From NCBI GenBank assembly GCA_938030905.1, contig CALHIW010000005.1, forward strand, positions 1-5,002: a DNA stretch of 5,002 nucleotides, written 5' to 3'. The notes under the pieces are model-generated. The model did no database searches and had not been told where the DNA came from. It was given only the letters and a program-made list of their open reading frames with translations. A program made the position numbers and the translations under genes. Positions 1 to 4,791 of the stretch are shown one piece after another. Source of the stretch: Candidatus Methanomethylicia archaeon. GTDB taxonomy: Archaea; Thermoproteota; Methanomethylicia; CALHIW01. Position 1 is the stretch's first letter. Every line of letters begins with the position of its first letter.

Positions 1-240
1 CCTAGCCTCTACAGACTATTAATAGTAATACTCAATATAAGCTAGCATCAAGTAGCCTAATACCAAGCCAGTACATACATCCCACTCCTAACCACCAACC
101 CAATATGAGCCTACCTATAGAATACCACAATCAACAACAAACACATACAATACACCACAAACACCCCAAACAGAAAGAAGCTTAATAATCACATCAAAAT
201 CCCAAAACAAACAGAGAAAGAGCCAAACAGCTTTCAAATG
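1..240. other. Gene-free C/A-rich spacer
   Basis: No gene, RNA gene or repeat array is visible. The plus strand is strikingly G-poor: by hand count about 70 C against 21 G, with A dominant, so the minus strand is G/T-rich. The right half lies immediately downstream of the minus-strand Trm112 gene and probably includes its 3' end. I found no start codon with a convincing open frame on either strand. Confidence 0.6.
195..240 (-). terminator. Possible T-rich terminator after Trm112
   Basis: Read on the minus strand, this stretch 35-80 nt beyond the Trm112 stop codon carries several short T runs (GTTTGG, CTCTTTCTCTG, TTTGTTTTGGGATTTTG). Archaeal RNA polymerase often stops at T-rich tracts without a hairpin. 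There is no stem-loop, and the tract lies in a spacer that is generally T/G-rich on this strand, so the signal is weak. Confidence 0.3.
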
Positions 241-272
241 AATTCTGAGTTTAGAGTTATTTATTACTAATA

Positions 273-647
273 CTATAGATGAAAAGGCTTACCTTGATAT
301 AATATTCTTTCAGGAATCTCACTTGCATGAGATCTAAGGAAAAGAATATCATCATCTTTATTCCTAAGATCATCAGGAAGCATATGTGGTATTTCATCTA
401 CTACTGGATACCACCTCTCACAATGGTAGCAGATAAGAATTCCTTTAATAATCTCCTTGGAAAAACAAATATTACATTTTAGGCTACTAATATCTTTAAT
501 GAATTTACCTTCAAATCCACAGTATTCTTCACATGTCTTAGATACATTTCTAGAAACTTCAATTTCAGATACTTCAAATACATATAGTGAAAGTGGGAAT
601 GCCTTGCAAATTGGACAAGCAAGTAAATCCATTAGTCGATATTTCAT
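273..647 (-). CDS. trm112: Trm112-family zinc protein, methyltransferase activator
   Basis: This is a 124-residue Trm112-family protein. In eukaryotes and archaea such proteins are small zinc-binding partners that stabilise and activate SAM-dependent methyltransferases acting on tRNA, rRNA or release factors. The family frame is clear: an N-terminal MDLLACPIC with C11 and C14, a C-terminal CYHCERWYPVVDEIPHMLP with C73 and C76, then DDLR. The first and last Cys pairs are the expected zinc ligands. Between them is an insert of about 45 residues with four more cysteines (C39, C43, C58, C61), which makes the protein longer than compact bacterial or euryarchaeal forms. The start is the ATG at 645-647: the LLACP motif begins only eight residues in, and a TATA box sits at the spacing for a leaderless mRNA. 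It is a single gene, on the same strand as the downstream-numbered methyltransferase operon but separated from it by the dead insertion sequence. No membrane segment or signal peptide is seen. The family call is firm; which methyltransferases it activates is unknown. Confidence 0.92.
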   Translation of the reverse strand: MKYRLMDLLACPICKAFPLSLYVFEVSEIEVSRNVSKTCEEYCGFEGKFIKDISSLKCNICFSKEIIKGILICYHCERWYPVVDEIPHMLPDDLRNKDDDILFLRSHASEIPERILYQGKPFHL

Positions 648-670
648 ACTGTCAAGTTTTTACTAAACAA

Positions 671-680
671 ATATAAAAAG
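671..680 (-). promoter_or_regulatory. TATA box of the Trm112 gene
   Basis: The minus strand reads CTTTTTATAT here. The box centre is about 28 nt from the A of the Trm112 ATG (position 647). Archaeal transcription starts about 26 nt downstream of the TATA centre, so the mRNA should begin at or within a few bases of the start codon. No Shine-Dalgarno motif precedes the ATG, which fits a leaderless message. Confidence 0.55.
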
Positions 681-1168
681 TTGTCTATCAATAAATAGAA
701 ATATCAGCGAGCATATACTATCTTAATTGTTAGATCTAGCAAAAGTGTATCACCAACTTTAGATGTTTATATCATTTCATCATCTCCTTTACTAGGATCC
801 TTAATTTATACATATTTAATTTTCCATAATTTATATAGTGTCTATTCATTTAGTGACGTATATGACTTATTCGGTTATAGAAAGTTGGTAGTGGTAGCTT
901 GTGAATTTTGTACTTTGTTCTTTATGAGTTTGCCCGAAACTTATTATTTAAGTTCCTTTATATAGCTTTAAGGTAAGCTTAAAGTTAAAAATAGCTTGTA
1001 AGAGCTTTGTGTTTTTGCGTCTCTTTCTGATTTTGTAGTTTTCTTTTTGTCTGTTGTTTATAGGTTTATTGGCATGTTGCATATGTATGTTTTAGCTGCT
1101 AGTTTCCTCTTATGCTTTCCATTTCTGCTATGTAGTATTCTCCATAGTGGTGTTTGAGGGTTGAGAAT
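681..1168. other. T-rich, gene-free spacer
   Basis: I see no gene I can support. From about 841 the plus strand is T-rich with G about twice C (by hand count 90 G to 45 C over 841-1260, the last part lying inside the insertion sequence). The frame 699-962 is stop-free for 88 codons, but it has no start codon for its first two thirds and encodes a Ser/Tyr/Leu-rich, charge-poor string, so I do not call it a gene. The stretch ends at the left target duplication of the insertion sequence. Confidence 0.55.
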
Positions 1169-1176
1169 GCTGTTTA
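1169..1176. repeat. Left target-site duplication
   Basis: GCTGTTTA directly abuts the left end of the insertion sequence. It matches GCTATTTA abutting the right end at 7 of 8 bases. An 8-bp direct repeat exactly outside both inverted-repeat tips is what transposition leaves, and the single difference fits mutation since insertion. Confidence 0.8.
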
Positions 1177-1197
1177 GGTTTTGGCATAAAATTTTGG
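1177..1197 (+). repeat. Left terminal inverted repeat
   Basis: The outer end reads GGTTTTGGCATAAAATTTTG on the plus strand. Against the right end (read on the minus strand) it matches in blocks: GGTTTT, then GC, then AAAATTT, then TGG, with three mismatches and one single-base gap. Confidence 0.8.
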
Positions 1198-1231
1198 AAA
1201 GACTTATTTTTGAACTGTGACTGTTTTGAGT

Positions 1232-2142
1232 ATGGAAGGGTGTATAAAACGTTTTAATTGGGCTTTATACGAGAATCTTTACAGAATTGAGTGTGAAGAG
1301 GTTTTTCAGTTGCTTAAGTGGACCTGCGTATTCGCCTCCGCCATCTTGGGACTGCAGGTGGAAGAGAATTAGACATAAACCTTACGATGCTAGAGCCTTG
1401 ACGGTGCTTACCATATGGCAGGAGGTTGAGGGAAAGCTTGAAAGAGCTTACACGGTGGACCTTGAAAGGGACAAAAAGCGCCGCACATGCCGGTTTGAAG
1501 CATGCACCTCACAGGACATCTCTATACGGAACCTGGAAGAGGCTTTCTGATGAGTATAGAGAAGCCTGAGCAAGAGATCCTTGAGAGGCTTAAGCCTGCA
1601 AGGAAAGTGGGTGTAGATGCTACTGGAATGTGCATGTCCAGTCAGGACTGTTATATGGTATTCAGCCAGTCTAAATGGCAGAAGGAAATACACTAGATTC
1701 GCTGCTTATTCAACCTAGAAACAGAATCGTTAGGGCTTTCAAGGCAATGAGGAAGCCAAACATGAATGCAAACACCTACTACATCTCCTCACGCCATTGG
1801 ACGATATTGAATGCTTTATGGCGGATCCAGGCTATCTTCCCAGAAGAAACTGCAGTTGGCCGCCGAAAAGGGAGGCAACCATACATGAAATCTAAAAGGA
1901 ACAGTCTAATAAAGGCTAGGGGCTGCTGGATATGGAAAACCATGGTAACCCTCTACAGGAAGCACCTACACATATTCAACTGCTTCTACAAGCTACATCA
2001 ACGCATTGAAGCAGGATGGCATTCACTCAAAAGCATCGTAGATAATTTAATCAGAAATAAAACAAACCATAATAACAGAAATCTAGTCGAAAATCATCTG
2101 CTACAATCTCCTTAGACAATTGGAGGAAGCCACAAATTTTGA
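1232..2142 (+). pseudogene. DDE transposase, multiply frameshifted
   Basis: This was a transposase of about 300 residues, the cut-and-paste enzyme of the surrounding insertion sequence. It can be read only by changing frame repeatedly. Approximate segments are 1232-1317 (MEGCIKRFNWALYENLYRIE), 1318-1500 (KPYDARALTVLTIWQEVEG), 1504-1569 (APHRTSLYGTWKRLSDEY), 1570-1708 (ILERLKPARKVGVDATGM), 1709-1776 (VRAFKAMRKPN), 1777-1853 (LLTPLDDIECFMADPGYLP), 1854-1873 (QLAAEKGG), 1875-2060 (SLIKARGCWIWKTMVTLYRK) and 2063-2139 (SKIICYNLL). TAG stops interrupt the reading at 1694-1696 and 2084-2086. The acidic triad is still recognisable: Asp codon 1616-1618 in GVDATG, Asp codon 1824-1826 in ADPGY, and Glu codon 2008-2010 in RIEAGWHSLK, where E and K are seven residues apart as in IS4/IS5-type enzymes. 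These three residues now lie in three different frames. The start is the ATG at 1232, the first protein-like segment inside the left repeat; a TTG at 1287 only opens a shadow frame. The original stop probably lay inside the right repeat (TGA at 2140-2142 is a candidate). Transposase identity is firm; subgroup is tentative. Confidence 0.85.
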
Positions 2143-2151
2143 GCTAAAACC
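2130..2151 (-). repeat. Right terminal inverted repeat
   Basis: Read on the minus strand the right tip begins GGTTTTAGCTCAAAATTTGT, the inverted counterpart of the left tip. The end of the former transposase frame runs into it. It is followed directly by the second copy of the target duplication. Confidence 0.8.
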
Positions 2152-2159
2152 GCTATTTA
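2152..2159. repeat. Right target-site duplication
   Basis: GCTATTTA follows the right tip immediately and matches the left copy GCTGTTTA except at one base. The pre-insertion sequence was therefore probably a single GCTRTTTA inside the T-rich spacer. Confidence 0.8.
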
Positions 2160-2444
2160 CTAAGATCTATTATAAAATTGAATTCACAAATTTCAAGATT
2201 AGGCTACGAAGTAAAAGATCCATCAAAAACTCATAAAACTACACTAAACCTAAGACCACAAATACTAGTAACTTGGCAGTATTGACTAGTTCTTCCAGCT
2301 AGGAAAGTACAACGGGCTGAAATTCATGAGAACCATCATCACGATGACCATGATAAAGATTGTCCTGTTATACTCACCTTCAACGTATACCAAATGATGA
2401 AGTGGTTTGATGGGGGCATGGTAAGTAATTAGTATAATTTAAAA
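2160..2444. other. Spacer between insertion sequence and methyltransferase gene
   Basis: No intact gene is present. It starts with AT-rich DNA that would have been continuous with the spacer left of the insertion sequence before transposition, and then contains the His/Asp-rich open stretch listed separately. The minus-strand methyltransferase transcript must end in this region; I see only short T runs (for example GATTTTAAATT read on the minus strand at about 2433-2443) and no clear terminator. Confidence 0.5.
2286..2432 (+). other. His/Asp-rich open stretch, possible gene remnant
   Basis: This frame is open for 48 codons up to a TAG, but its first ATG is near the end (2394), so it is not a gene as it stands. 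It encodes AEIHENHHHDDHDKDCP followed by a hydrophobic/aromatic tail (VILTFNVYQMMKWF). Clusters of His and Asp like this occur in metal-binding loops of zinc or nickel transporters and metallochaperones. The cluster comes from a short CAT/GAT-rich run, so simple-sequence chance is a real alternative. It lies between the dead insertion sequence and the 3' end of the methyltransferase gene, and the local G+C is higher than in the neighbouring spacer. I do not recognise a family. Confidence 0.2.
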
Positions 2445-3272
2445 TCATTTTACTATGTATATGTCCATAACTATTTGATAAAGTCTTACTCCAATTTTTC
2501 TTGTCACTCTAATAAGTTTAAACTCAAAATACTTTACTTTATTACTGAGAATCCTACTATAGTCTCTTACGGCTTTACTAAATAGATCACCGATGGTTTC
2601 CTCCTTACTTCTATGATACGTATCATAAATGTGTACATATCCCCCGTCATTTTTTAAAGCTAAAATTGCATATGGAAGATAAGTTTTAGCCAATTCTGGT
2701 AGTGGCATTAAAACTCTATTGGCAATATTTACCAGTTTTTTCATTATGATTTCTCCCGCATCACCAAGTATGGGTACAATGATGTTTGTAACCTTATTGA
2801 TTTGTATATTTTGTAGCATAAAGTTGTAAGCATCTGGATTAGCGTCTATTGAATATATAACGGATGGTTTTGCGTGTCTTGCTATTACTATAGAATATGT
2901 CCCTACGCCAGCAAACATGTTTATTATAACTTCACCATGATTAATAAGTTTTGCAATTCTGAGTCTTTCATACATTAATCTTGGTGTAAAGAATACCTTG
3001 TTAATGTCAAGTTTAAAAAGGCATTTTGATTCCTTATGAATGGTTTCAGTTCTATTTTCGCCGGCTATAACTTCAAATTTTTGTATTCTATATTCTCCAT
3101 GTGCTGGTTCTATTTGAGTAGTTACAACTCTAACTCTCTTACATTTACCTAGTATATGATTAGCTATTAAGATTCCAACTCTTTTATCACTTTGCTTAGG
3201 AATTTTAATGATTGCTATATCCCCTATTATATCATATCTTACTTTCGTGAATTTAACATTTTCACAAATCAT
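2445..3272 (-). CDS. trm5: Trm5/Taw2-family tRNA (guanine-37) methyltransferase
   Basis: This 275-residue class I SAM methyltransferase belongs to the Trm5/Taw2 family, which acts on position 37 of tRNA next to the anticodon. Trm5 makes m1G37 to prevent frameshifting; Taw2 is the related wyosine aminocarboxypropyl enzyme. Visible features in order are the D2-type N-terminal region (YDIIGDIAIIKIP at 13-25, GEYRIQKFEVIAGEN at 59-73), the family signature FFTPRLMYERLRI at 94-106, SAM motif I MFAGVGTYS at 119-127, the acidic end of motif II at D143, D171 in ILGDAGE, and the catalytic loop MPLPE at 189-193, then a GGYVHIYD strand at 210-217. The MPLP loop resembles the NLP loop of Trm5 enzymes more than the MGY-type loop I associate with Taw2, so Trm5 is preferred. 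The protein is shorter than Trm5 enzymes of about 330 residues and begins directly at D2, so the N-terminal D1 domain that grips the tRNA elbow is absent. It is the second gene of an operon, 14 bp after the KaiC-like gene, and has a good Shine-Dalgarno motif. Subfamily (Trm5a, b, c or Taw2) is not certain. Confidence 0.88.
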   Translation of the reverse strand: MICENVKFTKVRYDIIGDIAIIKIPKQSDKRVGILIANHILGKCKRVRVVTTQIEPAHGEYRIQKFEVIAGENRTETIHKESKCLFKLDINKVFFTPRLMYERLRIAKLINHGEVIINMFAGVGTYSIVIARHAKPSVIYSIDANPDAYNFMLQNIQINKVTNIIVPILGDAGEIIMKKLVNIANRVLMPLPELAKTYLPYAILALKNDGGYVHIYDTYHRSKEETIGDLFSKAVRDYSRILSNKVKYFEFKLIRVTRKIGVRLYQIVMDIYIVK

Positions 3273-3274
3273 AG

Positions 3275-3280
3275 CCCACC
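3275..3280 (-). promoter_or_regulatory. Shine-Dalgarno site of the methyltransferase gene
   Basis: The minus strand reads AAGGTGGGCT directly before the ATG at 3270-3272. GGTG is complementary to the archaeal 16S rRNA tail (GAGGTGATC-type pairing) and sits about four bases from the start. It lies in the 14-bp gap after the KaiC-like stop codon. It fixes this start and shows that the second gene is translated from a shared mRNA. Confidence 0.65.
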
Positions 3281-3286
3281 TTATGT

Positions 3287-4090
3287 CTATAGACTACTAT
3301 GATCAAAATTTTTAACTTCTTTTTTCTTAATTGATATTATTCTATCATATATGTATCTTGGTAAAGTATAGTCTTCCTTTCTTACTTCAAGCTTCTTACC
3401 TATTATTAGTCCTTGCCCCGTAGTAATATCTATTTCATGGGCATACAGGCAATGATTTGTTTGCCTAGCTTTTTCAATTACTAAAAACCTACATAGTTTT
3501 CCTCCTCGAATTATCCTCTTAAATCTGATAATGACATCACCTACATGTTCAACCCCAAATCCATGCGCTTCCCCGGTAGTTATGGCATATTGTGCAGTTG
3601 CCATAACTGTGAAATCCCATTTTGAAAGGACCTTTTTAATAAAGTATGAATATCGCCTAGCCATGGAAGGCTTATCAAGCCAGTAAGCTGAAATAGAATC
3701 TATTACCACTCGAGCACGGCCGTATCCAAGGTATTTTTTTGCTTCAATTATCTTGTTAACAAGAGCCTCTAAATCTAGTGACTTTAAGGTCCATGGATCA
3801 TCACCTCCCATAAGCGCATCTATGATTATGAGTTTCTTCTCAACAATTGCCTTGTTAAAATCCATGTTAAATTGAGCTGCCTGATTAATTATGCTTTCTC
3901 TGCTTTCCTCTGTTGTTATATATATGTTTTTATCATTTTCAAGAATGCCTTGATTGATAAAATGAATACAGAGTATTGTTTTACCACATCCTGGCTCTCC
4001 AGTAGCAACAACAAAAAAACCTCTTGGAATACCGCCTTCAATAAGTTCATCAAGCCCCCTCACTCCAGTTGAGAGACGCTCAATATTCAT
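3287..4090 (-). CDS. Single-domain KaiC-like RecA-family ATPase
   Basis: This 267-residue protein is a single-domain KaiC/RadA-superfamily ATPase of the type widespread in archaea. Features in order are the KaiC opening LSTGVRGLDELIEGGIPRG (6-24), Walker A GEPGCGKT (31-38), paired catalytic glutamates in TTEESRES (E61, E62), Walker B RVVIDS (127-132), and a K-x-R pair in EKARQTNH (K207, R209) where KaiC proteins place residues reaching into the neighbouring subunit's ATP site. The Gly-rich IRGGK turn (194-198) and EIDITTGQG (219-227) are also typical. Such proteins usually form hexameric rings. It has only one of cyanobacterial KaiC's two domains, no KaiA or KaiB is present here, and a clock role should not be assumed. 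The C-terminal tail (about 231-267) is Lys-rich and lies outside the domain. No membrane segment is seen. It is the promoter-proximal gene of a two-gene operon with the tRNA methyltransferase. The ATG at 4088-4090 is chosen because the KaiC motif starts within six residues and a TATA box sits at leaderless spacing. Related archaeal paralogues (ArlH, GvpD, other KaiC-like proteins) vary in role, and the substrate here is unknown. Confidence 0.93.
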   Translation of the reverse strand: MNIERLSTGVRGLDELIEGGIPRGFFVVATGEPGCGKTILCIHFINQGILENDKNIYITTEESRESIINQAAQFNMDFNKAIVEKKLIIIDALMGGDDPWTLKSLDLEALVNKIIEAKKYLGYGRARVVIDSISAYWLDKPSMARRYSYFIKKVLSKWDFTVMATAQYAITTGEAHGFGVEHVGDVIIRFKRIIRGGKLCRFLVIEKARQTNHCLYAHEIDITTGQGLIIGKKLEVRKEDYTLPRYIYDRIISIKKKEVKNFDHSSL

Positions 4091-4112
4091 GCTTTACACT
4101 AACATTAATAAT

Positions 4113-4120
4113 CTTTTAAA
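4113..4120 (-). promoter_or_regulatory. TATA box of the KaiC-methyltransferase operon
   Basis: The minus strand reads TTTAAAAG, preceded by TTAGA as a possible BRE. The box centre is about 26-27 nt from the A of the KaiC-like ATG (position 4090), so transcription should start essentially at the start codon and give a leaderless mRNA. There is no Shine-Dalgarno motif before this ATG, unlike the second gene of the operon. Confidence 0.6.
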
Positions 4121-4143
4121 TCTAACGAATGGCCGGATTATAC

Positions 4144-4278
4144 TCAATAATTAGCTGGCTTCCAAGTTAGCGCTATATACGTTCCTTTATGCTCATTGAT
4201 CTGTGTACAGTGCAAACTTGTTTTCAGATCCTCATGACTTCCCCTCAAATCCATGAAGATCGACGAATTATTGGACAT
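4144..4278 (-). CDS. Small ORF of 44 codons, unrecognised
   Basis: An ATG-started frame of 44 codons ends 53 bp upstream of the KaiC-like gene on the same strand. It begins MSNNSSIFMDLRGSHEDLK and ends with GTYIALTWKPANY. The local G+C is higher than in the DNA on either side, and the composition is balanced and protein-like, with both charged and hydrophobic residues. The frame stays open for seven codons upstream of the ATG, adding a CxCxC pattern (QCRCDCSG). I see no Shine-Dalgarno motif or obvious TATA box, the operon TATA box lies downstream of it, and I do not recognise a family. It may be a small gene, the end of a decayed larger gene, or chance. Confidence 0.22.
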   Translation of the reverse strand: MSNNSSIFMDLRGSHEDLKTSLHCTQINEHKGTYIALTWKPANY

Positions 4279-4302
4279 GCCTGAGCAATCACATCGACAC
4301 TG

Positions 4303-4346
4303 TTAAGTTAGTTATGTAGACATGTATAGTTAATGGCTTAACTTAA
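4303..4346 (+). repeat. Short inverted repeat followed by a T run
   Basis: TTAAGTTA (4303-4310) is inverted as TAACTTAA (4339-4346), an 8-bp stem with a 28-nt loop. It is followed on the plus strand by TAGTATTTTTGTTT. It resembles a terminator on the plus strand, but no plus-strand gene lies upstream, and short AT-only stems arise easily by chance in this DNA. Confidence 0.25.
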
Positions 4347-4523
4347 TAGTATTTTTGTTTAATTATGTATTTAGATAATGTGTTGTCGAGTTGCCTATGT
4401 AATTTATATTTTACTTTTACCTATGCTCCTTAATGAGTATTAGGAAGCTTGTTGTTATGTATGGTTGCTTATATACGTGCTTAAGATAGACTTTACCTAT
4501 ATATGCTAAGTTATGTTACACAT

Positions 4524-4548
4524 ATATATTAGGACATAATATATTAGG
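4524..4548. repeat. Direct repeat with 15-bp spacing
   Basis: ATATATTAGG occurs twice, at 4524-4533 and 4539-4548, separated by ACATA. The start-to-start spacing is 15 bp, about one and a half DNA turns. Paired copies could be a protein-binding site, but the AT-rich background makes coincidence plausible. It lies just beyond the end of the probable gene remnant at 4550-4788. Confidence 0.25.
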
Positions 4549-4549
4549 C

Positions 4550-4788
4550 CTAGTTTAACACATTAGCCTTAATTACTGGTTTGTTTCTTCTCAATGCTAG
4601 AGCCTTTCTAGTAGTTACTCTATACCTCTCAATTCTAATTTCATCTATAAGAAAGCTTTACTTAATACTTCAATTAGCCTTAAATAAAACTAAATGTGAC
4701 ATTCATCTACCTTAATAGTGTCTCCATTTACCTTAGATTTATGCTCTGAAAAGTCTATAGCTTTGACTAGGAAGTATGAAAAGCGAAA
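4550..4788 (-). pseudogene. Probable remnant of an unidentified protein gene
   Basis: Two overlapping minus-strand frames give protein-like translations that join with one frameshift near 4648-4657. The upstream part (4693-4788) contains KAIDFSEHKSKVNGDTIKVD, then a TAG at 4690-4692, then RLIEVLSKAFL. The downstream part (4553-4657) contains IDEIRIERYRVTTRKALAL and NKPVIKANVLN before a TAG at 4550-4552. Joined, it is about 80 residues with alternating charged and hydrophobic residues, AGA/AGG arginine codons like the intact genes, and a purine-rich strand, unlike the spacers either side. No start codon is visible and the upstream end is lost in a TAA at 4789-4791. I do not recognise the family. 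Open stretches of this length also occur by chance in AT-rich DNA. Confidence 0.33.
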
Positions 4789-4791
4789 TTA

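Larger units (their letters stand above)
1177..2151 (+). mobile_element. Degenerate IS5/ISH1-like insertion sequence
   Basis: This is a 975-bp insertion sequence with both ends identifiable. The tips begin GGTTTT on each strand; the inverted repeats pair at about 18 of 22 positions with one gap, and an 8-bp target duplication (GCTRTTTA) flanks them. One plus-strand transposase gene fills the interior, starting about 55 bp inside the left tip and running into the right inverted repeat. The interior is visibly richer in G+C than the flanking spacers, consistent with acquired DNA. In the DDE families, 8-bp duplications are known for the ISH1 group of IS5, while IS4 proper makes longer ones, so I lean to an IS5/ISH1-like element; the exact group is not settled. 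The transposase is destroyed, so the element cannot move by itself, but its ends might still be recognised by an intact relative elsewhere in the genome. Confidence 0.85.
4279..4549. other. T/G-rich spacer
   Basis: No gene is supported. The plus strand is T-rich with G exceeding C over much of the stretch. Because the minus strand is correspondingly A/C-rich it has few stops, which explains short open frames there without implying coding. Two small repeats are listed separately. Confidence 0.45.

Noticed and set aside
457..666. Plus-strand ORF of 69 codons
   Set aside because: It lies antisense to the well-supported Trm112 gene and is a shadow frame with no motif.
704..783. Possible C/D box guide RNA on the minus strand (ATGATGA at 777-783, CTGA at 704-707, TATA-like sequence upstream)
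   Set aside because: The C-to-D distance is too long for a normal archaeal C/D RNA. No internal C'/D' boxes occur at the usual spacing of about 12 nt; only CTAA and TGGTGA approximations are present.
699..962. Stop-free plus-strand frame of 88 codons in the T-rich spacer
   Set aside because: It has no start codon in the first two thirds, is rich in Ser, Tyr and Leu with few charged residues, and has no recognisable motif. A run of this length is not rare in AT-rich DNA when all frames are considered.
1287..1550. TTG-started ORF as the true transposase start
   Set aside because: A better N-terminus starts at the ATG at 1232 in another frame. The 1287 frame is genuine only from about 1318 to 1500.
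1448..1693. Minus-strand ORF of 81 codons
   Set aside because: It is antisense to the transposase pseudogene, whose plus-strand translation carries the recognisable motifs.
3872..4072. Plus-strand ORF of 66 codons
   Set aside because: It is antisense to the Walker A region of the KaiC-like gene and has the composition of a shadow frame.
1387..4606. Shared 13-mer ATGCTAGAGCCTT in the transposase (1387-1399) and near the remnant (4594-4606)
   Set aside because: A single 13-base match is within chance expectation for a 5-kb comparison, the similarity does not extend, and the reading frames differ.
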